Source: an uncultured Lachnospiraceae bacterium (lineage in GTDB: Bacteria; Bacillota; Clostridia; Lachnospirales; Lachnospiraceae). Taken from it: a stretch of 64,000 nucleotides of DNA. The translations under genes were made by a program, and so were the position numbers. Under the pieces are notes generated by a model. That model searched no databases and had not been told where the DNA came from. It saw only the letters and a program-made list of their open reading frames with translations. Location: NCBI GenBank assembly GCA_910586315.1, contig CAJUIP010000012.1:1-64000 (forward strand), written 5' to 3'. Positions 17,982-26,431 of this stretch are shown here, piece by piece; the first letter of the stretch is position 1, and each line of letters opens with the position of its first letter.

Positions 17982-19181
17982 TTAACTTTTGTGAACCGTT
18001 TCCATTGCGTCCTTAAGCTGTTCCAACGCTGTCTGAATTGTCGCCTGCGGACATGCGATATTCATTCTTGCAAAGCCATCATAATCCGAGCCGAACCAGC
18101 TCCCGTAATCCATCATGATTTTTGCTTTCTTTATTAAAAATTCATTTAGTTTTTCAGCGGGAATCCCACACTCCCTAAAATCCATCCAAACAAGATACGT
18201 TCCCTCTAACGGAGCCAGCCGGATTTCAGGCAGATATTTCTCCAGATAATTTTTTACATACCTATAATTTTCTTTCAAAATAGTCAAAAGCTCTTCCAGA
18301 TACGGCTCCCCGAAGCGGTAAGCAGCCTTGAAGGCCTCAATTCCAAACCGCGTCGCGCTGTATGTCTGATTCTTACGGAGCGCCGCCCGATACGCCGCAT
18401 GGATTTCAGGATCCGGAATCACAGCCGCGCTTGTCTGCAGTCCGGCAAGATTAAATGTTTTGCTGGGCGCATAGAACATTACACTGTTTGGTCTTTCCCT
18501 ATCGTCCACACATCCGAAAGGCAGATGTCTGTTTTCTCCCAGAATCAGATCCGAATGAATCTCATCCGATACGACCATGACATGATGCGCCCTGCAAATC
18601 TCACTCACCCGGCTCAGCTCTTCCCTGGTCCATACTCTTCCCACCGGGTTGTGGGGGCTGCATAAAATCAGCATTTTCGTCTGCGGGTCAGAGGCCTTTT
18701 CTTCCAAATCCGAAAAATCCATCCGATAATGAACGCCGTCGCGAAGCAGTTTATTTTCTACGAGCTGCCTCCCATTGTTTTTCACAATATGATAGAACGG
18801 ATAATAAACCGGCGTCTGTATCATAATCCGGTCTCCCGGCTGCGTAAACGCGTTGACGCAGGCACAGATTCCCGGCAAAACGCCGGGGGAAAAGTCCAGC
18901 CAGTCCCTCTCCACGTTCCAGCCGTGCCTCTTTAAAAGCCAGTGCTCTATCGCCTCAAAAAAATCATCAGTTCTGCCCGTATACCCGTATGCACCGTGAC
19001 GAACGACACGAAGCAGAGCTTCTTCCACTTCTGCGGGCGCTTTAAAATCCATATCGGCAATCCACATCGGAATCGCCTGCCGCGCCGCCTCCTTCATACT
19101 GGCATCGGCAAATTCACGATCCTGAAGATCCCATTTGAAGCAATCCGTTCCCCTGCGGTCCGTCGAAATGACATATTCCAT
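17982..19181 (-). CDS. patB: PatB/MalY-type cystathionine beta-lyase (C-S lyase)
   Basis: The 399-aa fold-type-I PLP enzyme has the MalY/PatB marks: IPMWIADMDF near the start, the YGYTG motif, SPGVLPGI, SPHNPVGRVW, DEIHSDL and the PLP lysine in APSKTFNLAGLQ. It releases thiol, pyruvate and ammonia from cysteine S-conjugates or cystathionine. The ATG at 19181 has AGGAGGTGG upstream. It is first in the operon with the peptide transporter and peptidases, which suggests cysteine-containing substrates are imported and split. Confidence 0.9.
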   Translation of the reverse strand: MEYVISTDRRGTDCFKWDLQDREFADASMKEAARQAIPMWIADMDFKAPAEVEEALLRVVRHGAYGYTGRTDDFFEAIEHWLLKRHGWNVERDWLDFSPGVLPGICACVNAFTQPGDRIMIQTPVYYPFYHIVKNNGRQLVENKLLRDGVHYRMDFSDLEEKASDPQTKMLILCSPHNPVGRVWTREELSRVSEICRAHHVMVVSDEIHSDLILGENRHLPFGCVDDRERPNSVMFYAPSKTFNLAGLQTSAAVIPDPEIHAAYRAALRKNQTYSATRFGIEAFKAAYRFGEPYLEELLTILKENYRYVKNYLEKYLPEIRLAPLEGTYLVWMDFRECGIPAEKLNEFLIKKAKIMMDYGSWFGSDYDGFARMNIACPQATIQTALEQLKDAMETVHKS

Positions 19182-19211
19182 ATTCCCCACCTCCTGTTTT
19201 TTGTTAAAAAT

Positions 19212-19240
19212 AGTATAGCATATAAACAATTAAATTGCAA
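19212..19240 (-). promoter_or_regulatory. Promoter of the patB-dpp operon
   Basis: On the minus strand, TTGCAA, a 17-nt spacer ending TGC, and TATACT form a strong extended -10 promoter about 30 nt from the patB start codon. Just upstream, at 19248-19262, lies the near-palindrome ATTTAGATTCTAAAT, a candidate regulator site. Confidence 0.8.
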
Positions 19241-19274
19241 TTATTATTTAGATTCTAAATATTTTTTTGTAAAA

Positions 19275-19440
19275 ATTTCACTAAAAATTGCTTTCTGGCA
19301 GCTGTGCGTCACAGTTTGTGGGAGATTTGGCCCAAATGAACGCGGCATAGTGGGCTACGTTAAGTGAATTTGAGCCAAATATACCGCGAAGTGGAGCGTG
19401 CAAATAATGGGAATGAATTTTCAAACACGCTCTGGCTTTT
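19275..19440. repeat. Family B repeat: two copies in opposite orientation
   Basis: The right part (19337-19440) reads GGCATAGTGGGCTACGTTAA and on through a GAATTTGAGCC block to an ACACGCT end, like 25457-25560 and 34345-34446. The left part (about 19275-19335) matches the reverse complement of 25485-25545. Open frames read through this repeat give recurring GSNS-x-N-x-AHY peptides that are almost certainly not genes. Confidence 0.75.
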
Positions 19441-19496
19441 GGATATTCCCTCATTGAAAACCCCTGCTTTTTAGAGTATAATAAAAGGGAATATCC
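19441..19496 (+). promoter_or_regulatory. Consensus promoter of the debranching enzyme, flanked by an 11-bp inverted repeat
   Basis: TTGAAA (19454-19459), 17 nt, TATAAT (19477-19482). It is enclosed by a perfect inverted repeat, GGATATTCCCT (19441-19451) and AGGGAATATCC (19486-19496). The arms lie just upstream of -35 and just downstream of -10, an arrangement suited to a repressor binding two sites. Confidence 0.8.
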
Positions 19497-19523
19497 GTAT
19501 ATTTTCAAAAAAGGAGGAGCTGT

Positions 19524-21623
19524 ATGAATGAATTAGGATACCACAGCCCCACAGGCATGATTCACATGGTTCCCATGGATGAAATCGCAGGCTTTGAGGT
19601 ACGTCCCGGAATATACGAGCTGAATGGAGCTATGACAATTCCCTGCGGAGTCAATTTCACAATCCATTCCCACGGGGCCACCTCCTGTGAACTGCTGCTG
19701 TTTCACAGAATGGAGTATACGCCTTTCGCCGTTTTGAAATTCCCGGAGCACTACCGGATAGGCAACGTGTACTCCATGATTGTATTCAAGCTTAATATCC
19801 AGGAATTTGAATATGCCTACCGGCTGGACGGCCCCCATGATATATCAAAAGGGATACTCTTCGATAAAAATAAGATTTTGCTGGATATCTATGCCAAAGC
19901 CGTTACCGGCCAGAGTGTGTGGGGAACAAAGAATAAAGAAGGTTCTTTTTATAAAGCCAGAGTCGTGCAAAGCAATTTTGACTGGGGAAAAGAAACCCCT
20001 CCTCTAATTCCTATGGAGGATTTGATTATCTATGAAATGCATGTGCGCGGATTTACGAAACACGGCTCTTCCGGAGTATCCTGCCCGGGAACCTTTGCCG
20101 CCATTATGGAAAAAATTCCTTATTTAAAGGAACTGGGAGTGAACGCCGTAGAGCTGATGCCGATTTTTGAATTTGACGAGATGAAGGACTGCCGGGAAGT
20201 GGATGGAAAACAGGTTCTGGATTACTGGGGCTACAATACGGTCAGCTTCTTCGCGCCAAACACCAGCTACAACAGCCAGCCGGAATATAACCGTGAAGGG
20301 AATGAGTTAAAAACCCTGATTAAAGCTTTGCATGCCAGCGGAATTGAGTGCTTTCTTGATGTGGTTTTCAACCATACTGCCGAAGGAAATGAAGACGGTC
20401 CTTTCTTTTCCTTTAAAGGCTTCGACAATAACATCTACTATATGCTCACGCCGGACGGCCACTACTACAATTTCAGCGGATGCGGAAACACGTTAAACTG
20501 TAACCATCCCATGGTTCAGCAGATGATACTGGAATGCCTGAGATATTGGACCACCGCGTATCACATCGACGGATTCCGTTTCGATCTCGCCAGCATTCTT
20601 GGACGGAATCAGGATGGAACTCCCATGAGCAGTCCTCCCCTTTTACAGCAGCTCGCCTTTGACCCGATTTTAGGACATGTCAAGCTGATTGCGGAGGCCT
20701 GGGATGCGGGCGGACTTTACCAGGTCGGCAGCTTTCCGTCATGGAACCGCTGGGCGGAATGGAACGGAAAATACCGGGATGATATGCGCGACTATTTAAA
20801 AGGAGACTTTGGACTGGCGCATACTGCCGCCAAGAGAATTACCGGCTCCCGGGACTTATACCCTCCGGATTTGCGTGGAAACAACGCCTCTGTCAATTTT
20901 TTAAACTGCCACGACGGCTTTACCCTATGGGATATGTATTCTTACAGCCGGAAACACAATGAGGCGAACGGATGGGGAAATCAGGATGGAAGTGATGATA
21001 ACCGAAGCTGGAACTGCGGGGTAGAAGGGGATACCGATAACAAGGAAATCCTTGCTCTTAGGAAAAAGCTGGCAAAAAATGCCTTTACCGCGCTGCTCAT
21101 GAGCCGTGGGACGCCCATGTTCCTGGCGGGAGATGAATTTTTAAATACGCAGTATGGAAATAACAATGCCTATTGCCAGGATAATGAAATTTCATGGCTT
21201 AACTGGGATTTTCTTCAGAAAAACCGCCTGCATTTTGAATATGTAAAATATCTCATTCAATTCCGGAAAGAACACGATGTGATACGGAAATTTTCGAATC
21301 TCTGTTCCCTCGGTTTCCGGGAAATTGAGTTTTTCGAGCCGAATGAAAAGACAAAGGTGCTCTGTGTCATGTATGCGGGGCGAAACAAGGCGGACGATGC
21401 GGATGATATCGTACTGGCTGCCTTCAATGTTTTCTGGGAAGAGCAGGAATGCTTCCTCCCCGCTCTGCCTTACTATCTGAAATGGAAAATTGACGCGGAC
21501 ACGGCCGGCCGGTATCTGGAAAACAGTATCCCGAATCCCGGGGAAGCCCCCTTGTTGCTGGACGCTTCAAAAGTCTGTATGGCTCCCCGTTCCGTTCTTG
21601 TTTTCTCCGCCTCGCCACAATAA
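19524..21623 (+). CDS. glgX: Glycogen debranching enzyme / isoamylase (GH13)
   Basis: The 699-aa enzyme has an N-terminal CBM48-like domain and a GH13 barrel. The conserved blocks are DVVFNHT (residue ~290), GFRFDLA with the nucleophile Asp (~355), AEAWDAGG with the acid/base Glu (~391) and NCHDG (~462). It hydrolyses alpha-1,6 branches in glycogen or limit dextrins. The start has AAGGAGGAG upstream. It is monocistronic, with no glg gene beside it. Confidence 0.92.
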   Translation: MNELGYHSPTGMIHMVPMDEIAGFEVRPGIYELNGAMTIPCGVNFTIHSHGATSCELLLFHRMEYTPFAVLKFPEHYRIGNVYSMIVFKLNIQEFEYAYRLDGPHDISKGILFDKNKILLDIYAKAVTGQSVWGTKNKEGSFYKARVVQSNFDWGKETPPLIPMEDLIIYEMHVRGFTKHGSSGVSCPGTFAAIMEKIPYLKELGVNAVELMPIFEFDEMKDCREVDGKQVLDYWGYNTVSFFAPNTSYNSQPEYNREGNELKTLIKALHASGIECFLDVVFNHTAEGNEDGPFFSFKGFDNNIYYMLTPDGHYYNFSGCGNTLNCNHPMVQQMILECLRYWTTAYHIDGFRFDLASILGRNQDGTPMSSPPLLQQLAFDPILGHVKLIAEAWDAGGLYQVGSFPSWNRWAEWNGKYRDDMRDYLKGDFGLAHTAAKRITGSRDLYPPDLRGNNASVNFLNCHDGFTLWDMYSYSRKHNEANGWGNQDGSDDNRSWNCGVEGDTDNKEILALRKKLAKNAFTALLMSRGTPMFLAGDEFLNTQYGNNNAYCQDNEISWLNWDFLQKNRLHFEYVKYLIQFRKEHDVIRKFSNLCSLGFREIEFFEPNEKTKVLCVMYAGRNKADDADDIVLAAFNVFWEEQECFLPALPYYLKWKIDADTAGRYLENSIPNPGEAPLLLDASKVCMAPRSVLVFSASPQ

Positions 21624-21832
21624 CCATCCTATTTTTCAATACGAATCCCTCTGCTCTCTGACATTTTTGCCAGACCGCGGAGGGTATCCCTTTACCATCT
21701 GTGGCGCACTTTCTCTCTTCATTCCCCTACTGTGCGGCGCTGCGGTTCTCAGCTTCCTGCCCTGCCGGCAGCCGCTGCAGCCGTGTAGATCGATAGAACG
21801 GAATAGGAACAAAAAAAGGAAGGGAAGGCGGT

Positions 21833-22648
21833 ATGAAAGTAAAATTTATGTTTTGTGTTATGACATTATCCCTGTTACTGCTCCTGCCGGCTGGATGCAG
21901 TGCAGACGGGCAGTTGACAGAGTGGGCAGCCGGGAAAGCAAACGATGCGCTGGAAATTGTCGGCGGAGGCATTCAAGAGATCATCAACGATTTGCACGAT
22001 GCAGAATATCAGGGAGGCCCATTTGAAAATAATCCAGACTCGGCGCAGGCTTACCTGTTGGAACAGATGCGGGAGAAATATGGGATAGAGTTTGCTGTTG
22101 CCGGGGAAGGGGATTTGGAAAACTACGGGCCGTTTGCCGGGGCCACCTACACCTGTGATGTCGCGCCGGTGGACGCGCCGGAGCAAGTCACGACAGCTCT
22201 TGTATCGCAGACAATGTATCGGGATGTCCGGGACAGCTATCCCGTTTACTTTTTCAAGGAAGAAGCCGAAGCCCCGGTTTTGACGCTCTGTGAAAGTAAG
22301 GACTATGTGATTGATAAACGCATTTCTTTAGAGATGCCGGGAACGGCAAAGGCGTGGGCAGCCGATGATGAGCTGGAACAGTTCCTCTCAGAAAGCGGCG
22401 CGTATGTAAAATTGGTTCTACGGTTTGCGGATGATCTGGACACAGAAACGTATGCCGCATATCTCTACGATTTTCTCAACAGTGCAGACCAGTTGGAGTG
22501 CAATCTTCTTCTGCAGGCAAAAGCAAACAAAATTTATATCTTCCATGAAGAGCTTGATATTTCAGGCGACTTTGATGCCGGCGTTTATACCATAGAAGAT
22601 TTGAAACAAGAAATTGAAACGTTTTTAAGTATAGGCGCACCCCAATAA
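21833..22648 (+). CDS. Putative lipoprotein of unknown function
   Basis: The 271-aa protein has a signal peptide with lipobox LPAGC (Cys22) and a soluble, acidic body with no domain that I recognise. It contains two Cys after the anchor (TCDV, LCES). GGAAGGGAAGGCGG precedes the ATG. It stands alone, 209 nt after the debranching enzyme; that gap shows no clear promoter. Function unknown. Confidence 0.75.
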   Translation: MKVKFMFCVMTLSLLLLLPAGCSADGQLTEWAAGKANDALEIVGGGIQEIINDLHDAEYQGGPFENNPDSAQAYLLEQMREKYGIEFAVAGEGDLENYGPFAGATYTCDVAPVDAPEQVTTALVSQTMYRDVRDSYPVYFFKEEAEAPVLTLCESKDYVIDKRISLEMPGTAKAWAADDELEQFLSESGAYVKLVLRFADDLDTETYAAYLYDFLNSADQLECNLLLQAKANKIYIFHEELDISGDFDAGVYTIEDLKQEIETFLSIGAPQ

Positions 22649-22717
22649 CAGAGTGGAGACCATGGGAACCCAGCGATAAGCTCCGTCTTATTCACATAAT
22701 AGTAATCGTTCCTCTAC

Positions 22718-22918
22718 CTAAGAGTCTTTCTTTTGCAAAATTTCCTGTTTTGCCGGATGACAGGCGCCATTCATGGCGCAGCCTGCACACCCGCAGCCAC
22801 AGGATACTTTTCCTTTTCTCCTACCGCGCACCATACTGACAATAATTGCCGCCGACACGAGAATCAGAACCGCACTGATGATGATTGTCGCCATATTTTC
22901 CATAAGCCATGTAAGCAT
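22718..22918 (-). CDS. FeoB-associated Cys-rich membrane protein
   Basis: The 66-aa peptide has one N-terminal membrane helix, a basic RGRRKGK stop-transfer, then a Cys cluster (SCGCGCAGCAMNGAC). This is the FeoB-associated Cys-rich family (PF12669 type), thought to assist ferrous iron passage through FeoB. It is last in the feo gene set, 67 nt after feoB. Confidence 0.9.
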   Translation of the reverse strand: MLTWLMENMATIIISAVLILVSAAIIVSMVRGRRKGKVSCGCGCAGCAMNGACHPAKQEILQKKDS

Positions 22919-22947
22919 TGAAATCCCTCCCGTCTGTTTTTTATGTT

Positions 22948-22981
22948 ACATGGCAGTCCGGATATAAACGGGCTGCCATGT
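22948..22981 (-). other. Intercistronic hairpin after feoB
   Basis: ACATGGCAGTCCG pairs with CGGGCTGCCATGT (one G-T pair, 8-nt loop) a few nt after the feoB stop. No T-run follows on the minus strand, so it may protect the feoB mRNA 3' end and not terminate. Confidence 0.6.
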
Positions 22982-22985
22982 TGTG

Positions 22986-25382
22986 TTATACGTTTGCCAC
23001 TTTCACTTTTCTTGTCAGTTTCGTCGCTTCCTTGTACGGTCTGAACAGCATATAAATCATACCGCCAAGAACAATGACAGCCGCCAGCAGACCGACGATA
23101 TTCAGATTTCCTGTAAACGCCGAGCCAATCTGGTAAACCATCAGCGCCACCGCATAAGCCAGGCCGCACTGATATCCAATCGCAAACCACGTCCATTTCG
23201 CACTGTTCATCTCCCGCTTGATAGCGCCGATGGCCGCAAAGCAGGGCGCGCACAGAAGGTTGAACACAAGGAAGGAATATCCCGCAATCTGGCTAAAATT
23301 TTCCCCGATCTCGGGCCATCCGCCGGGATAAAGGATCCCCATGGTGCCGACGATATTTTCCTTCGCTACAAGGCCCGTGATGGAAGCCACCGCCGCCTGC
23401 CAGCTGCCCCAGCCAAGAGGTGTGAAAATCCACGCGATCGCGCCGCCGGCCGCCGCAAGGAGCGACTGTTCCATCTCCTCCTCGGCAAGCATACGGAACC
23501 CTTCGGAGGTAAATCCAAAGTAAGTCGTAAACCAGATGAATATGGTGGAGAGCAGGATAATCGTGCCCGCCTTTTTGATAAAGGACCATCCGCGTTCCCA
23601 CATGGAGCGCAGCACATTGCCTGCCGTGGGCATATGGTATGCCGGAAGCTCCATTACAAAAGGAGCCGGATCGCCGGAAAACATCTTTGTCTTCTTTAAC
23701 ATGATACCGGAAATAACAATCGCCGCCATACCTACAAAATACGCGCTCGTCGCTACCCACGCGGAGCCGCTAAAAATCGCGCCCGCAACCATTGAGATAA
23801 AAGGAACCTTCGCGCCGCAGGGGATAAAGGTGGTCGTCATAATCGTCATTCTGCGATCGCGCTCGTTCTCAATCGTCCTTGACGCCATGATGCCCGGAAT
23901 ACCGCAGCCCGTACCGATGAGCATCGGGATAAAGGACTTTCCGGATAAACCAAACTTGCGGAAAATACGGTCAAGCACGAACGCGATACGCGCCATATAG
24001 CCGCACGCTTCAAGGAAAGCCAAAAACAGGAACAAAACAAACATCTGCGGCACAAAGCCGAGCACCGCGCCCACGCCGGCTACAATACCATCATTAATCA
24101 GCCCCGCAAGCCATCCCGCCGCGCCCGCCGTTTCCAATGCGTTACCCACCAGAACCGGCACACTCGGAATCCATACGCCGTAAGCCGCAGGGTCAGGCTC
24201 GCCGCCATATGTTTCCATCACTGCAAGCGCCGCCCCGTAATCCGCAAGGGAAGCCGTTTCCATCGTCACTTCCAGCGTTTCCTCGTCCTCTGCTTCATAA
24301 GGGAAATCTTCTGCAGGAGCCGCACCGTTTTCTTCCACGTAAGCGGCATAACCATCCACAATAAGCGCTGCGTCGCCATATTCCTCCGCCGCCTCTTCAT
24401 AGGCGGAGGAGCCTATGCCCAAAAGATGCCACCCATCGCCAAATAATCCGTCGTTTGCCCAGTCTGTGGCAAAGGCTCCCACCGTCACCATAGAAATGTA
24501 ATACACAAAAAACATAATCGCCGCAAAAATCGGCAGTCCCAAAAACCTGTTTGTGACAATCCTGTCAATTTTATCGGAGATGGTCAGTTTCCCCGCCGAC
24601 TTTTTCCTTAGGCATCCCTTAATGATGCTTCCAATATAAATGTACCGTTCGTTGGTGATGATGGATTCCGCATCGTCGTCCATCTCCTTTTCCGCCGCCT
24701 CAATATCCGCTTCAATATGGCTTTGGACTGTCGGATCCAGATTCAGCTGCTCTAAAACCCTGTCATCCCGCTCAAACAACTTGACGGCGTACCAGCGCTG
24801 CCGCTCCTTTGGCAGAGTATGCACCGCCGCCCCAATATGAGCAAGGGCATGCTCCACCGTCCCTGAAAAGGTGTGCATGGGAACGGTCTTTTTATTCTTC
24901 GCCGCATCAATTGCCGCCTCTGCAGCCTCCATGATGCCATTCCCTTTCAGGGCGGAAATTTCAACCACCTTACAGCCTAACTGCCTGGACAGCTCCGCCG
25001 TATTAATTTGGTCGCCGTTCTTCTCCACAACATCCATCATGTTAATGGCAACGACAACGGGAATACCAAGCTCGGTAAGCTGGGTAGTCAGATATAAGTT
25101 TCTCTCTAAGTTTGTACCGTCAATGAGATTCAAAATCGCATCCGGCCGCTCGCCGATGAGATAATTTCTCGCCACAACTTCCTCCAGCGTATAAGGAGAA
25201 AGAGAATAAATACCAGGAAGATCGGTGATCGTCACACCGTCATGCTTCTTTAACTTTCCTTCCTTCTTTTCCACCGTAACACCCGGCCAGTTCCCGACAA
25301 ACTGGCTGGAACCAGTCAGCGCGTTAAACAGCGTTGTTTTTCCGCAGTTCGGGTTGCCCGCAAGGGCAATTCGCATACTCAT
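22986..25382 (-). CDS. feoB: FeoB ferrous iron transporter
   Basis: The 798-aa protein has an N-terminal G domain (GNPNCGKTT G1 motif, DLPGIYSLSP G3, NMMD G4, SALKGNG G5), a helical linker, and a membrane part with two gate motifs (CGYMARIAF region and IPCGAKVPF). It imports Fe(II). Between the first membrane segments lies an acidic, Glu/Asp/Tyr-rich insertion of about 100 residues that looks extracellular; similar inserts occur in some Clostridia FeoB. GGAG precedes the ATG. Confidence 0.95.
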   Translation of the reverse strand: MSMRIALAGNPNCGKTTLFNALTGSSQFVGNWPGVTVEKKEGKLKKHDGVTITDLPGIYSLSPYTLEEVVARNYLIGERPDAILNLIDGTNLERNLYLTTQLTELGIPVVVAINMMDVVEKNGDQINTAELSRQLGCKVVEISALKGNGIMEAAEAAIDAAKNKKTVPMHTFSGTVEHALAHIGAAVHTLPKERQRWYAVKLFERDDRVLEQLNLDPTVQSHIEADIEAAEKEMDDDAESIITNERYIYIGSIIKGCLRKKSAGKLTISDKIDRIVTNRFLGLPIFAAIMFFVYYISMVTVGAFATDWANDGLFGDGWHLLGIGSSAYEEAAEEYGDAALIVDGYAAYVEENGAAPAEDFPYEAEDEETLEVTMETASLADYGAALAVMETYGGEPDPAAYGVWIPSVPVLVGNALETAGAAGWLAGLINDGIVAGVGAVLGFVPQMFVLFLFLAFLEACGYMARIAFVLDRIFRKFGLSGKSFIPMLIGTGCGIPGIMASRTIENERDRRMTIMTTTFIPCGAKVPFISMVAGAIFSGSAWVATSAYFVGMAAIVISGIMLKKTKMFSGDPAPFVMELPAYHMPTAGNVLRSMWERGWSFIKKAGTIILLSTIFIWFTTYFGFTSEGFRMLAEEEMEQSLLAAAGGAIAWIFTPLGWGSWQAAVASITGLVAKENIVGTMGILYPGGWPEIGENFSQIAGYSFLVFNLLCAPCFAAIGAIKREMNSAKWTWFAIGYQCGLAYAVALMVYQIGSAFTGNLNIVGLLAAVIVLGGMIYMLFRPYKEATKLTRKVKVANV

Positions 25383-25402
25383 AATTTTTTCTCTCCTTTT
25401 TA

Positions 25403-25416
25403 TTAGTTTCCACTAA
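25403..25416. promoter_or_regulatory. Iron-box-like palindrome upstream of feoB
   Basis: TTAGTTTCCACTAA is a TTAGT-N4-ACTAA palindrome 20 nt before the feoB start. Three like copies lie upstream of the feoA genes. The form resembles operators of the DtxR/IdeR/MntR family; the assignment is inference. Confidence 0.65.
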
Positions 25417-25428
25417 CTATCTGTTTGA

Positions 25429-25449
25429 AAATAAAGGGGGTAACCCCCT
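25429..25449 (-). terminator. Short terminator-like hairpin between feoA and feoB
   Basis: On the minus strand AGGGGGTTACCCCCT is followed by TTATTTTC. It could end or attenuate transcription from the feoA genes, leaving feoB partly under its own palindrome-controlled start. Confidence 0.5.
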
Positions 25450-25456
25450 GTTTATA

Positions 25457-25560
25457 TGAACATGGCATAGTGGTCTATGTTAAGTGAATTTGGGCCAAAT
25501 CTCCCACGAAGTGGAACGCAAAGCTACCAGAAAGCAATTTTCAGGCACGCTTTAGTGCTC
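25457..25560 (+). repeat. Family B repeat between feoA and feoB
   Basis: The sequence GGCATAGTGGTCTATGTTAA through GGCACGCTTTAGTGC matches the copies at 19337-19440 and 34345-34446 at most positions. It fills nearly half of the 231-nt gap between feoB and the nearer feoA. Confidence 0.75.
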
Positions 25561-25613
25561 CATGTGTAATTTAGAATATCCTGGCTGGCGTACTTTGACC
25601 GCTTAGATGTTCT

Positions 25614-25841
25614 TTACACACTTTCCACTTCAATCATCTCCGCATCCGCTTTCCTGATAGAAAGTTCATACCCACGGACAGTCACCTCAATGGGATCGCC
25701 CAAAGGCGCCGCCTTGCGAATCTGTACATCCACGCCTTTTGTCAGTCCCATGTCCATGATACGGCGTTTGATTGCGCCTTCTCCGTAAAGCTTCACCACC
25801 CGGACGGTATCGCCGATTTTCGATTCTTTCAGTGTCTTCAT
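25614..25841 (-). CDS. feoA: FeoA domain protein (copy nearest feoB)
   Basis: The 75-aa SH3-like protein has the FeoA pattern: KIGDTVRVV, RRIMDMGLTKG, APLGDPIEVTVRGYELSIRK. FeoA proteins interact with FeoB and are needed for Fe(II) uptake. GAGGAGG lies 11 nt before the ATG; a TTG two codons earlier is an alternative start. Confidence 0.92.
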   Translation of the reverse strand: MKTLKESKIGDTVRVVKLYGEGAIKRRIMDMGLTKGVDVQIRKAAPLGDPIEVTVRGYELSIRKADAEMIEVESV

Positions 25842-25972
25842 TTTCAACCTATCCTCCTCATCTCATAATAGATTTTTAATTATGGAAGCCTGTTCTGGAT
25901 TCCATGATATTTAAACATTCGGCACCCCCCCTGCCGCGTTCTTTATTGCCGGAGGGTTTCTTAATGTTTTGC

Positions 25973-26185
25973 TCAGATCATGATCTTCTGCGCTATTTCT
26001 TTGCTGACCGCAATACGGGAGTCTTTCACATTTACAATCACATTACCCCCGATGGCGCTGACTATCGTAACCATGCCTCCTTCAATAAAACCGAGGTTCT
26101 CCAGATGTGCCCTGACTTCCTGCCTTCCTCCGATTTTTCTGATGATGTTTTCCTCTCCTATTTCTGCTAATGTAAGCGGCATCAT
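25973..26185 (-). CDS. feoA: FeoA domain protein (promoter-proximal copy)
   Basis: The 70-aa protein has FeoA features (RKIGGRQEVRAHLENLGFIEG, GGNVIVNVKDSRIAVSKEIA). The start is at the ATGATG pair at 26185/26182, downstream of AAGGTG; the longer open frame would run through a palindromic operator. It is the first gene of the iron cluster and is followed 131 nt later by the second feoA. Confidence 0.88.
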   Translation of the reverse strand: MMPLTLAEIGEENIIRKIGGRQEVRAHLENLGFIEGGMVTIVSAIGGNVIVNVKDSRIAVSKEIAQKIMI

Positions 26186-26210
26186 GCATTCACCTTCTTC
26201 TCGATATGTA

Positions 26211-26224
26211 TTAGTTTCTACTAA
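26211..26224. promoter_or_regulatory. Iron-box-like palindrome in the feoA leader
   Basis: TTAGTTTCTACTAA differs by one base from the copy upstream of feoB. It lies 25 nt upstream of the first feoA start codon, in the predicted leader. Confidence 0.65.
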
Positions 26225-26282
26225 CCTCATATGAAAACAACGGATGTCAGACTCCGGCAGACATCCTTATATTTCACAATAG

Positions 26283-26334
26283 TTAGTTTTTGCTAACTTA
26301 ATATTATAATATGACTTCCTTTAATCCTTGTCAA
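26283..26334 (-). promoter_or_regulatory. feoA promoter with overlapping iron-box-like operator
   Basis: On the minus strand TTGACA (26329-26334), 17 nt, TATTAT (26306-26311). The palindrome TTAGTTTTTGCTAA (26283-26296) falls on the expected transcription start, a classic place for a repressor. Confidence 0.8.
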
Positions 26335-26380
26335 CGTTATTTTTACAACTTACTAAAGTTTCATCATACTAACCAATATG

Positions 26381-26394
26381 TTAGGTGATACTAA
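26381..26394. promoter_or_regulatory. Upstream fourth iron-box-like palindrome
   Basis: TTAGGTGATACTAA keeps the TTAG-N6-CTAA frame. With the adjacent CTAACCAATATGTTAG it forms a dense cluster of half sites about 50 nt upstream of the -35. Confidence 0.5.
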
Positions 26395-26431
26395 CTCATC
26401 ATTTTGTGCAAAATTTATACAATTTACGTCC

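Noticed and set aside
19441..19496. Invertible (phase-variable) promoter
   Set aside because: The arms match and enclose a promoter, but the segment is only 56 bp and no invertase gene is adjacent; operator pair is the simpler reading.
19281..19508. 75-codon open frame on the minus strand, and a similar one at 34272-34481
   Set aside because: Both are translations of the family B repeat with no ribosome site; the shared peptide follows from the repeated DNA.
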